NCBI GenBank assembly: GCA_016946835.1
Contig: JACVTC010000044.1
Span: 60,001 to 124,000, forward strand
Direction of reading: 5' to 3'
Length of the DNA stretch: 64,000 nt
Source: Neocallimastix lanati (nom. inval.)
Taxonomy: Eukaryota > Neocallimastigomycota > Neocallimastigomycetes > Neocallimastigales > Neocallimastigaceae
The notes beneath the pieces were generated by a model, which saw only the letters and a list, made by a program, of their open reading frames with translations, was not told the DNA's origin and did no database searches. Positions 18,250-30,663 of this stretch are shown in pieces. The first letter of the stretch is position 1. The number at the start of each line of letters is the position of its first letter. The position numbers and the translations under genes are program-made.

Positions 18250-20624
18250 ATGAAATTCCTTAGTACTTTTGTATATTCTTTTCTTACTCTTGGTGCTTTA
18301 GCTTCACAATGTGAAGATGCAAATAATTACAGTAAAAGCCTAGATACTGGAAGTATTAGCTACAAATGTAATAGCAATGGAAAAGTCACCGAATTGTAAT
18401 TATCAATAGATAATATTAATTATTTATATATTTAATTTTATTTATTATCAATAATAAATTTAATTATCTACATATATATATATATTATTTTTTATATAAA
18501 ATTGAAATTATAATTAAAATATATTAATATTAAAATTTTATTTATGTTTTTTAAATAAAAAAAAATTCACTAGAAAATTAACTCATGTCATTATCAATAA
18601 GGATGATGTTAAAATCATTTCTAAATTCACTAAAGCTCAAAAAATGTAATTATTATTATTTTAATATTAATAATTAATATATATAATTTTATAAAAGTGT
18701 TTTCATTAATTTTAAATACTTATTTATTTTTAATTTTTTATTACTTATTTTCTTAAAAAATTAAAGCGAATTTAATGGATGTGAATATGTTGATAGCTTA
18801 GATTCATCTTATTTTAAGGACTTTTCTGAATTAACATATTTGTAAATATATATATATATATATTTTTTTAAAAAACTAAGAATAAATATTGATTTTATTT
18901 ATTTATTTATTATAAATAATTATTTTTTATAATTAAAATTTAATAATGTATAAAGATCTGTTAAATCTGAATTACCTGCTTTTAAATATGCAAAGAACTT
19001 AAAAACTTTGTAAGTAAATTTGAACCTTTTATAATATGAAAAAAAATTTTTTAAAAAAGTTTTTTCATTATATATATGAAATTTTTTAAAATATAAATAA
19101 AAAACATATAAATATAAATATTAATTTATAAATAATTAATATTAATATTAAAATATTTTTATATAATTAAATATAATAATTATTTATAATTTAAAAGAGA
19201 AATAAATGGAAATACTTCTGTTGACAAAGATGATATTAAAATTATTTCTGAATTTACTGAACTTGAAAAATTGTAATTAAATTGATTAATTATTAAAAAA
19301 AATATTTATTTATTGTAATATATATATTTTATTAAATATTTATTTCAATATACTAATATATATTTATGTATATTTATTTTTAAAATTTTAAATGGATAAA
19401 TTAGAAAAATTGATGTTCGTGAAGTTAGTGAAAAAGATTTATCTTACTTAAAGAGTCTTAAACATCTCAAAGAATTGTAATGAAAAATAATTTTTTTTAT
19501 ATTATATATTAATTTTAATTTTGAATAGCATATATAATTCAATATATTAATATTTTAATAATTCTATTTATATAAAATTTTAGAAAACTTGTTGATGACA
19601 GAAGTGAAGATAATTTATGTAACTATGTTCCAAATGAAATTAAATCTATGTAAGTCATTATTTATGTTAATAATTTATAGTAACTTAACTATATTTAATT
19701 ATTAATTATTTTATTAATGTTTTTATTATTTATTTTTATTATTTATTTTTATTATTTATTTATTTATTTAAATATAATAGTTGTTATCCAAAGGCTTCTA
19801 CAACTGAGACCAAAACCACCGCTACTTCAGTCACTGTTGAAAGAAATGATGATTTGGTATATATTAAGGGATCAACAGAAGTTAAGGAAGTTAAATTATA
19901 TAGACTTTCCTTAGACCAAAGTGGAGTTGATGCTTTAGCCACTTTAACTGGTCTTGAAACTGTTGAATTTGTTGATTGTGACTACGATTCCTCTGATTTA
20001 AATGAATCTTCATTAAAGAATCTTAAGAATTTAAGAAAATTAATCGCTAACAGTAGATACGATGTTAGATTTTTCAAGAATAATGATTCCTTAAAATCTT
20101 TAACTGTATCTGGAAATACCTCTTTAGAAAATGATGATATTAAGATTATTGCTAGATTTACTAAACTTGAAAAGTTAGAAATTGATGTTCGTGCAATTTA
20201 CGCTACTGATTTTTCTTCTTTAAAGAGTCTTACTCATCTTAAGGAATTAAAAATTGAAGATTCATTAAATGATGTTAACTTCTGCCAAAAGCTTCCAAGT
20301 GAACTTAGATCTCTTTGCAAGTCTTCTTACACTACCAAGAAGTCTTCTGCTAAGACTACTAAAACTAGTACTAAGAAGATCACTAAGACCACTAAAACTA
20401 CCAAGAAGACTACTACTAAGACTACTAAGATTACTAAGACCAAGACTACCAAGACCACTAAGAAGAATAATAGTTTACCAACTAATTCTACTGATAAATG
20501 TGGAAAGGGAGTTGCCGTCTGTAAGGAAGGATACTGCTGCAGTAAATATGGTTACTGTGGAAAGTCTGATGACTACTGTAAGAGTAGCCGTGGTTGCCAA
20601 TCTGAATTTGGTCATTGCGAATAA
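18250..20624 (+). CDS. LRR-CBM18 copy 3
   Basis: Predicted exons are 18250-18395, 18574-18645, 18767-18841, 18956-19009, 19198-19272, 19405-19476, 19584-19649 and 19781-20624, joining to 467 aa. The signal peptide is MKFLSTFVYSFLTLGALAS. LRR block 1 is in exons 1-7; LRR block 2, the Lys/Thr linker and CBM18 (ending ..EFGHCE) are in exon 8. All splice sites are intact. The N-terminal cap differs from copies 1-2 (CEDANNYSKSLDTG). The promoter carries a SINE insertion, so expression may differ from its paralogs. A secreted chitin-attached LRR protein is the likely product. Confidence 0.85.
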
Positions 20625-22186
20625 ATTTAAAAAAAAATGAATACCCAAAAAATAAAAGTTACTGAAAAGTTATATACTTGAAAATGTTATTTTAAGTAAA
20701 ATAAAAAAATATTTAAAATTATTTATACAATTAATAAATATTATAAAATTTTATATAAATATATTTATATTATATATTTATATATATATTGTAAGAAATT
20801 TAAAAAAAATTAAAATACCATTATATAAATTAAAATATTTATTAATAATTAAGTAAATAAGTACATTTAAAATTATAATTATACCATATATATTATTAAA
20901 TTTATAAATATTAAAAATTATAATTCATAAAATTAAAAACAATAAAAACTAATATAATATATTATCTTTATATTAAATTTAGTATAAAAAATATTTTGAA
21001 ATTAAATATATATGTACATAAAATTTAATAAAAAAATAAAGTTAAAATTATAATTAATATATAAATAAAAAAATTATGAAATTTATTTATGTAGTTTTTA
21101 TTTTATTTTATAATTAGTATTATATATTAAAATTGATAAAAAAATTTTTATTATAATTTTTATTGTTTTTTTTTTTTTTTTTATATTTATTAAATTTTTA
21201 ATTTTTTATTTTATTTTTTTATTATTTATTTTTTATTATTTATTTATTATTTTTATTTATTGGAGTAATTTATAAAATAATTTTAAAATTTTGAGAGATT
21301 AAAATTTTACTAGTTGAAATTAATCATTACTCCCAATATTCCTAATCTTGATTCTCAAAATTCAATTTCAAATTCTAACACAGGAAAGTTTTCTTTTTGT
21401 CTTAGTTGGAATACCAACTGATGGAATTTTATTAAAATAAAAATATTATTGACTACTTCAACACATTTAAATATAATAAATTAATCCAAACAATTACTTC
21501 TTCGAACCAGGGTCGTATCTCTAAAGATTAATTTATTATTGATAAAAAATTAACATAATCTTATTATTAATTGTGGCTTGTTTTTTAATTGTTAATTTAT
21601 TTTAATTTGTATTTATAATATATAATTTGATATAATTTAAATTAATCAAATTTAACTTAATATTATATATAAAAGTTAACAAAATATAACAATTATCTAT
21701 TCAATAACATCTATTTAATATGAATCATTTATTTCATTAATATTTAATATTTAATATTTAAAATTTATTATTAATATAAAATGAAATATTTGAACATTTA
21801 TTAATAAAAATAGTTTTTATTATTCAAACATATATTAATATCATAAATCAAATTTAAATATATTCTTAATATGTGGCTTATTTTATAAAAATTAATTTTA
21901 TTACACAAATCAATGTATTTTTTCATATTCTTATTATTTTTATATTTATATAGTTATTAAATATTTCCTATAATAATAATTATTAAAAATTATAATATTT
22001 TAAAATAAAAATTTATTTAATATTTTATTTTAATCAAAAGAACAACTAATTAAATGGTTAATTATAAGTAAATAACATAAAAATAAATCTCAAACTTTGA
22101 ATTATATGTCAATATTTTTAATAAAGGTTTATAGAAATAATTTATTTATTATTAATGCTTGTTAAATAATTTATGGTTCAAAAAAT
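20625..22186. other. Spacer between copies 3 and 4
   Basis: This is gene-free. It holds the 3' flank of copy 3 (to about 21290), the uninterrupted LINE target site TTTTGAGAGATTAAAATTTTACTAGTTGAAATTAATC (21291-21327), CTTAGTTGGAATACCAACTG (a short inverted repeat, 21402-21421), and the 5' flank of copy 4. It is almost identical to 25071-26653, which marks the most recent unit duplication. Confidence 0.7.
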
Positions 22187-22694
22187 AGAATATTCTTTTT
22201 TTTCTTTTTTTTACTGATATTAATTTTAATAATTTTTAATTAATAGTGTCTAACACAATCATTCGAATATTCTTTTTTCCTTTTTTTTACTGATATTAAT
22301 TTTATTATTATTTTTTTTTTTAATATATTTTATTTAAATTTATCTTTTAATATAAATAATTATGGCAGAAAAAAAAAAGTCCTTTTAAAATTAATAATAG
22401 AATAATCTATTATCAATAATTTTTTCTTGTTAAAAATACATTAATTTGAATATTCTTTTTTTTTTTTTTTTTTTTTTTTTGCCTTCATTGCTTTTAGTAT
22501 TATTATTATTATTATTATTTTTTTTTAAACTATAAATAGATCTTTTTTTCGTCAATGATTTTTTTTCCTTAAAAAAAAAATAAAAATTAAAAATTAACAA
22601 ATATAAAAATAAACAAATAAACAAAAAACAAACAAATAAACAAACAAATAAATAAACAATACTTTTTTTATATAAAATTTAATTAATAAAAAAA
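22187..22694 (+). promoter_or_regulatory. Promoter of LRR-CBM18 copy 4
   Basis: GAATATTC palindromes occur at 22187-22196, 22264-22273 and 22447-22456; the flanking bases vary (A, C, T) but the core is unchanged. TATAAATAGA is at 22531-22540. CAAACAAATAAACAAA-rich leader DNA precedes the ATG. Confidence 0.6.
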
Positions 22695-23290
22695 ATGAAA
22701 TTCCTTAGAACTTTCGTATATTCTTTTCTTTCTCTTGGTGCTTTAGCTTCACAATGTGATGATGCAGAGAAATACAGTGAAAGCTTAGATACTGGAAGCA
22801 TCAGTTACAAATGTGATAGAAATGGAAAAGTCACCGAATTGTAATTATCAATAGATAATATTAATTATTTATATATTTAATTTTATTTATTATCAATAAT
22901 AAATTTAATTATCTACATATATATATATATATTATTTTTTATATAAAATTGAAATTATAATTAAAATATATTAATATTAAAATTTTATTTATATTTTTTA
23001 AATAAAAAAAAAAATTCATCAGAAAATTAACTCATGTCATTATCAATAAGGATGATGTTAAAATCATTTCTAAATTTACTAAAGCTCAAAAAATGTAAAT
23101 ATTATTATTTCAATATTATTAATTATTATATAGTTTTATAAAAGTATTTTCATTAATTTTATATATTTATTTATTTTTAATTTTTTTATATCTTATTTTC
23201 TTAAATAATTAAAGAGAATTTAATGGATGTGAATATGTTGATAGTTTAGATTCATCTTATTTCAAGGACTTTTCTGAATTAACATATTTG

Positions 23291-23339
<49 letters not shown>

Positions 23340-25070
23340 AAAACATAGAATAAATATTGATTTTATTTATTTATTTCTTATAAATAACTAATTATTTTTT
23401 ATAATTAAAATTTAATAATGTATAAAGATCTGTTAAATCTGAATTACCTGCTTTTAAATATGCTAAGAACTTAAAGACTTTGTAAGTAAATTTAAACAAT
23501 TTATTTTTTTTAAAAAATATTTTATTATTTATATTAAATTCTTCAAAAATATAAATAAAAATCAATAAATATAAATATTAATTTATAAATAAATAATAAT
23601 AATCTTATTAATACTAAAATACTTATTAAATAATTAAATATAATAATTATTTATAATTTAAAAGAGAAATAAATGGAAATACTTCTGTTGACAAAGATGA
23701 TATTAAAATTATTTCTGAATTTACTGAACTTGAAAAATTATAATTAAATTGATTATTTAATATAAAAAAATATTTATTTATTGTAATATATATATCTTAT
23801 TAAATAATTATTTCAATATACTAATATATATATATATATATATTTATTTTTAAAATTTTAAATGGATAAATTAGAAAAATTGATGTTCGTGAAATTAGTG
23901 AAAAAAATTTAACTTATTTAAAAAGTCTCAAGCATCTCAAGGAATTGTAATGAAAAATAATTTTTTTTTATATTATATATTAATTTTAATTTTGAATAAC
24001 TTATATAATTCAATATATTAATATTTTATTAATTCTATTTATATAAAATTTTAGAAAACTTGTTGATGACAGAAGTGAAGATAATTTATGTGACTATGTT
24101 CCAAATGAAATTAAATCTATGTAAGTCATCATTTATGTTAATAATTTATACTAACTTAATTAAAATTAATTATTAATTATTTTATTAAATGTTTATATTA
24201 TTTATTTTTATTATTTATTTATTTAAATTTAATAGTTGTTATCCAAAGGCTTCTACTACTGAGACCAAAACCACCGCTACTTCAGTCACTGTTGAAAGAA
24301 ATGATGATTTAGTATCTATTAAGAGATCAACTGAAGTTAAGGAAGTTAAATTATATAGACTTTTCTTAGATCAAAGTGGAGTTGATGCTTTAGCCACTTT
24401 AACCGGTATTGAAACTGTTGAATTTGTTGATTGTGACTACGATTCTTCTGATTTAAATGAATCTTCATTAAAGAATCTTAAGAATTTAAGAAAATTAATC
24501 GCTAACAGTAGATACGATGTTAGATTTTTCAAGAATAATGATTCCTTAAAGTCTTTAACTGTCTATGGAAATACCTCTTTAGAAAATGACGACATTAAAA
24601 TTATTGCCGGATTTACTAAACTTGAAAAGTTAGAAATTGATGTTCGTGCAATTTACGCTACTGATTTTTCTTCTTTAAAGAGTCTTACTCATCTTAAGGA
24701 ATTAAAAATTGAAGATTCATTAAGTGATGTTAACTTCTGCCAAAAGCTTCCAAATGAAATTAGATCTCTTTGTAAGCCTTCTTTCACTACTAAGAAGTCC
24801 TCTACTAAAACTACTAAAACCACTAAAACAAGTACTAAGAAAACTACCAAGAAGACTACTACTAAGACTACTAAGATTACTAAGACTAAGAATACCAAGA
24901 CCATTAAGAAGAATAATAGTTTACCAACTAATTCTACTGATAAATGTGGAAAGGGAGTTGCCGTCTGTAAGGAAGGATACTGCTGCAGTAAATATGGTTA
25001 CTGTGGAAAGTCTGATGACTACTGTAAGAGTAGCCGTGGCTGCCAATCTGAATTTGGTCATTGCGAATAA
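22695..25070 (+). CDS. LRR-CBM18 copy 4, with a broken intron-5 donor
   Basis: Predicted exons are 22695-22840, 23023-23094, 23215-23289, 23428-23481, (23665-23739), 23875-23946, 24055-24120 and 24236-25070; the full model is 464 aa. The intron-5 donor is AT (23740-23741) instead of the GT seen in the other four copies, and a retained intron stops at once (TTA TAA). Because exon 5 is 75 nt with phase 2 on both sides, skipping it would keep the frame and remove exactly one LRR (439 aa). The other sites are intact, and the exon-8 domains are complete (CBM18 ending ..EFGHCE). It is either a gene with a skipped LRR or an early pseudogene. Confidence 0.75.
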
Positions 25071-26653
25071 ATTTAAAAAAAAAATGAATACCCAAAAAAT
25101 AAAAGTTACTGAAAAGTTATATACTTGAAAATGTTATTTTAAGTAAAATAAAAATAAAAAAATTAAAAATTATTTATACAATTAATAAATATTATAAAAT
25201 TTTATATAAATATATTTATATTATATATTTATATATATATTGTAAGGAATTTAAAAAAAATTAAAATACCATTATATAAATTAAAATATTTATTAATAAA
25301 TAAGTAAATAAGTACATTTAAAATTATAATTATACCATATATATTATTAAATTTATAAATATTAAAAATTATAATTCATAAAATTAAAAACAATAAAAAC
25401 TAATATAATATATTATCTTTATATTAAATTTAGTATAAAAAATATTTTGAAATTAAATATATATGTACATAAAATTTAATAAAAAAATATAGTTAAAATT
25501 ATAATTAATATATAAATAAAAAAATTATGAAATTTATTTATGTAGTTTTTATTTTATTTTATAATTAGTATTATATATTAAAATTGATAAAAAAGTTTTT
25601 ATTATAATTTTTATTGTTTTTTTTTTTTTTTTATATTTATTAAATTTTTAATTTTTTATTTTATTTTTTTTATTATTTATTTTTTATTATTTATTTATTA
25701 TTTTTATTTATTGGAGTAATTTATAAAATAATTTTAAAATTTTGAGAGATTAAAATTTTACTAGTTGAAATTAATCATTGCTCCCAATATTCCTAATCTT
25801 GATTCTCAAAATTCAATTTCAAATTCTAACACAGGAAAGTTTTCTTTTTGTCTTAGTTGGAATACCAACTGATGGAATTTTATTAAAATAAAAATATTAT
25901 TGACTACTTCAACACATTTAAATATAATAAATTAATCCAAACAATTACTTCTTCGAACCAGGGTCGTATCTCTAAAGATTAATTTATTATTGATAAAAAA
26001 TTAACATAATCTTATTATTAATTGTGGCTTGTTTTTTAATTGTTAATTTATTTTAATTTGTATTTATAATATATATAATTTGATATAATTTAAATTAATC
26101 AAATTTAACTTAATATTATATATAAAAGTTTACAAAATATAACAATTATCTATTCAATAACATCTATTTAATATGAATCATTTATTTCATTAATATTTAA
26201 TATTTAATATTTAAAATTTATTATTAATATAAAATGAAATATTTGAACATTTATTAATAAAAATAGTTTTTATTATTCAAACATATATTAATATCATAAA
26301 TCAAATTTAAATCTAATGATTTTATTATATTCTTAATATGTGGCTTATTTTATAAAAATTAATTTTATTACACAAATCAATGTATTTTTTCATATTCTTA
26401 TTATTTTTATATATATATAGTTATTAAATATTTCCTATAATAATAATTATTAAAAATTATAATATTTTAAAATAAAAATTTATTTAATATTTTATTTTAA
26501 TCAAAAGAACAACTAATTAAATGGTTAATTATAAGTAAATAACATAAAAATAAATCTCAAACTTTGAATTATATGTCAATATTTTTAATAAAGGTTTATA
26601 GAAATAATTTATTTATTATTAATGCTTGTTAAATAATTTATGGTTCAAAAAAT
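25071..26653. other. Spacer between copies 4 and 5
   Basis: Nearly identical to 20625-22186, with the same uninterrupted LINE target site near 25742. No gene is visible. Confidence 0.7.
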
Positions 26654-27178
26654 AGAATATTCTTTTTTTTCTTTTTTGGTATTCTTGACTAAAATCAATA
26701 ATACACCAATAATTTTTAATTAATAGTGTCTAACACAATCATTCGAATATTCTTTTTTCCTTTTTTTTACTGATATTAATTTTATTATTATTTTTTTTTT
26801 TAATATATTTTATTTAAATTTATCTTTTAATATAAATAATTATGGCAGAAAAAAAAAAGTTTTTTTAAAATTAATAATAGAATAATCTATTATCAATAAT
26901 TTTTTCTTGTTAAAAATACATTAATATGAATATTCTTTTTTTTTTTTTTTTTTTTTTTTTTTGCCTTCATTGCTTTTAGTATTATTATTATTATTATTAT
27001 TATTATTTTTTTAAACTATAAATAGATCTTTTTTTCGTCAATGATTTTTTTTCCTTAAAAAAAAATAAAAATAAAAATAAACAAATATAAAAATAAACAA
27101 ATAAACAAAAAACAAACAAATAAACAAACAAGTAAATAAACAATACTTTTTTTATATAAAATTTAATTAATAAAAAAA
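26654..27178 (+). promoter_or_regulatory. Promoter of LRR-CBM18 copy 5
   Basis: GAATATTC palindromes occur at 26654-26663, 26744-26753 and 26927-26936. TATAAATAG is at 27017-27025. The layout is as in copy 4. Confidence 0.6.
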
Positions 27179-29534
27179 ATGAAATTCCTTAGAACTTTCG
27201 TATATTCTTTTCTTACTCTTGGTGCTTTAGCTTCACAATGTGATGATGCAGACAAATACAATGAAAGCTTAGATACTGGAAGCATCAGTTACAAATGTGA
27301 TAGAAATGGAAAAGTCACCGAATTGTAATTATCAATAAATAATATTAATTATTAATATATTTAATTTTATTTATTATCAATAATAAATTTAATTATCTAC
27401 ATATATATATATTATTTTTAATATAAAATTGGAATTATAATTAAAATATATTAATATTAAAATTTTATTTATATTTTTTAAATAAAAAAAAAAATTCATC
27501 AGAAAATTAACTCATGTCATTATCAATAAGGATGATGTTAAAATCATTTCTAAATTTACTAAAGCTCAAAAAATGTAAATATTATTATTTCAATATTATT
27601 AATTAATATATAGTTTTATAAAAGTATTTTCATTAATTTTATATATTTATTTATTTTTAATTTTTTTATATCTTATTTTCTTAAATAATTAAAGAGAATT
27701 TAATGGATGTGAATATGTTGATAGTTTAGATTCATCTTATTTCAAGGACTTTTCTGAATTAATATATTTGTAAATATATATATATATTTTAAAAACATAG
27801 AATAAATATTGATTTTATTTATTTATTTCTTATAAATAACTAATTATTTTTTATAATTAAAATTTAATGATGTATAAAGATCTGTTAAATCTGAATTACC
27901 TGCTTTTAAATATGCTAAGAACTTAAAGACTTTGTAAGTAAATTTAAACAATTTATTTTTTTAAAAAAATATTTTATTATTTATATTAAATTCTTCAAAA
28001 TATAAATAAAAATCATATAAATATAAATATTAATTTATAAATAAATAATAATAATCTTATTAATACTAAAATACTTATTAAATAATTAAATATAATAATT
28101 ATTTATAATTTAAAAGAGAAATAAATGGAAATAATTATGTTGATGAAGATGATATTAAAATTATTTCTGAATTCGCTAAACTTGAAAAATTGTAATTAAA
28201 TTGATTATTTAATATAAAACAATATTTATTTATTGTAATATATATATCTTATTAAATAATTATTTCAATATACTAATATATATATATATATATATATATT
28301 TATTTATTTATTTTTAAAATTTTAAATGGATAAATTAGAAAAATTGATGTTCGTGAAATTAGTGAAAAAAATTTAACTTATTTAAAAAGTCTCAAGCATC
28401 TCAAGGAATTGTAATAAAAAATAATTTTTTTTTTATATTATATATTAATTTTAATTTTGAATAACTTATATAATTCAATATATTAATATTTTAATAATTC
28501 TATTTATATAAAATTTTAGAAAACTTGTTGATGACAGAAGCGAAGATAATTTATGTGACTATGTTCCAAATGAAATTAAATCTATGTAAGTCATCATTTA
28601 TGTTAATAATTTATACTAACTTAATTAAAATTAATTATTAATTATTTTATTAATGTTTAAATTATTTATTTTTATTATTTATTTATTTAAATTTAATAGT
28701 TGTTATCCAAAGGCTTCTACTACTGAGACCAAAACCACCGCTATTTCAGTCACTGTAGAAAGTAATGATGAATTAGTATCTATTAAGGGATCAACTGAAG
28801 TTAAGGAAGTTAAATTATATAGACTTTCCTTAGATCAAAGTGGAGTTGATGCTTTAGCCACTTTAACCGGTATTGAAACTGTTGAATTTGTTGATTGTGA
28901 CTACGATTCCTCTGATTTAAATGAATCTTCATTAAAGAATCTTAAGAATTTAAGAAAATTAATCACTAACAGTAGACAAGATGTTAGACTTTTCAAGAAT
29001 AATGATTCCTTAAAGTCTTTAACTGTCTATGGAAATACCTCTTTAGAAAATGACGACATTAAAATTATTGCCGGATTTACTAAACTTGAAAAGTTAGAAA
29101 TTGATGTTCGTGCAATTTACGCTACTGATTTTTCTTCTTTAAAGAGTCTTACTCATCTTAAGGAATTGAAAATTGAAGATTCATTAAGTGATGTTAACTT
29201 TTGCCAAAAGCTTCCAAATGAAATTAGATCTCTTTGTAAGCCTTCTTTCACTACTAAGAAGTCCTCTACTAAAACTACTAAAACCACTAAAACAAGTACT
29301 AAGAAAAATACCAAGAAGACTACTACTAAGACTACTAAGATTACTAAGACTAATACTACCAAGACCACTAAGAAGAATAATAGTTTACCAACTAATTCTA
29401 CTGATAAATGTGGAAAGGGAGTTGCCATCTGTAAGGAAGGATACTGCTGCAGTAAATATGGTTACTGTGGAAAGTCTGATGACTACTGTAAGAGTAGCCG
29501 TGGTTGCCAATCTGAATTTGGTCAATGCGAATAA
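27179..29534 (+). CDS. LRR-CBM18 copy 5
   Basis: Predicted exons are 27179-27324, 27503-27574, 27695-27769, 27880-27933, 28117-28191, 28339-28410, 28520-28585 and 28700-29534, joining to 464 aa. The intron-5 donor is normal (GTAATT), unlike the otherwise very similar copy 4. Exon 5 reads EINGNNYVDEDDIKIISEFA, more diverged at its start than in the other copies. Exon 8 encodes LRR block 2, the Lys/Thr linker and a complete CBM18 (CGKGVAICKEGYCCSKYGYC..). It is the last gene of the array; the convergent ANK gene follows about 1.1 kb downstream. Confidence 0.85.
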
Positions 29535-30114
29535 ATTAAAAAAAAAATGAATACCAAAAAAATAAAGTTACTGAAAAGTTATATACTTGAAAATGTTATT
29601 TTAAGTAAAATAAAAAAATATTTAAAATTATTTATACAATTAATAAATATTATAAAATTTTATATAAATATATTTATATTATATATTTTGTAAAAAATTT
29701 AAATATTAAAAAAAATTAAAATACTGTTATATATTATAAAATATTTATTAATAAATAAGTAAATAAGTACAATTGTAATTATAATTATATCATATATATT
29801 ATTAAATTTATAAATATTAAAATTATAATTCATAAAAATTAAGATTATAAAAACTAATATAATATATTATCTTTGTATTACATTTAGTATAATAAAAAAT
29901 ATTTTGAAAGTAAATATATATATACATAAAATTTAATAAAAAAAAAAAGTTAAAATTATAATGTTTTAATCCATATTTCAATTTTATATTTATTTATTAC
30001 TTATTTTAATTTTTTTTATTAACTTTTAAATCTATTAATTAAATAATAATTAAATATTTTTTTTATATAAAAATAAAAAATATAAATAAAAAAAAAAGTT
30101 CATTATTTATTATA

Positions 30115-30151
<37 letters not shown>

Positions 30152-30239
30152 AATTATTTTAATCTTTAAAATTATTAATTTTTTATTTTAATAATCAATT
30201 ATTATGTAAATTTTTTTTTTATTTTACATGCATAATTTA
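29535..30239. other. Junction between the LRR-CBM18 array and the ANK array
   Basis: 29535 to about 29960 is the 3' flank of copy 5. From about 29970 (AATCCATATTTCAATTTTAT) the sequence matches the 3' flanks of the ANK units at about 38535 and 49495. The switch is abrupt, at about 29960. A (TA)n run lies near 30115. No gene is visible. Confidence 0.6.
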
Positions 30240-30663
30240 ATGGGATTTCTTACAAATTCGTTTTTTTTATTTATATCTACACCATGTTTTGTTAATTATT
30301 CTTATAATTATTTTTTTACTACTTTCACTAGCCTTAAATATATAGAATATTAACTATTATATCCATTTAGGCTTTATTATAAATATTTTTTTAAATATTC
30401 TATTAAATCTTTATTTTCACATTCAAATTCTTAAATTAATGGTGTTCTTCCTTATTTATTTTCTTAATTTCCTTGGATTATTTCTTCTAACTGTTCTATT
30501 AAGAATTCTACAAAATCTATATTTCCACTTCCACAGACATTAAATAATGGTGTTTCACCATATTTATTTTCTTTATTTAATAACTGCTTCATGTTTTACT
30601 AAATATTCTACTAAGTATTTATTTCCACTTTCACAGGCATTAAATAATGGTGTTTCACCATAT
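30240..30663 (-). pseudogene. Disconnected C-terminal ANK repeats of the 30.7-32.5 kb gene
   Basis: On the minus strand, ANK repeats continue past the stop of the upstream ORF (YGETPLFNACESGNKYLVEY.., then ..CGSGNIDFVEFLIEQLEE..) and fade out near 30300. They have been cut off by a +1 change in a T-run (minus-strand A-run) at about 30670. Comparable C-terminal relics stand after other ANK genes. Confidence 0.65.

Larger units (their letters stand above)
20625..29534 (+). repeat. Two tandem 4.45-4.48 kb units (copies 4 and 5)
   Basis: 20625-25070 and 25071-29534 align along their whole length: 3' flank of the previous gene, 5' flank, promoter and gene. Only small indels and scattered substitutions separate them, including in non-coding DNA. 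The start-to-start distances are 4445 (copies 3 to 4) and 4484 (copies 4 to 5). This is the youngest duplication of the array. Confidence 0.8.

Noticed and set aside
22430-22624. Minus-strand 64-aa ORF in the promoter of copy 4
   Set aside because: Phe/Lys/Asn low-complexity product of T- and ATT-runs; not kept in the near-identical copy 5.
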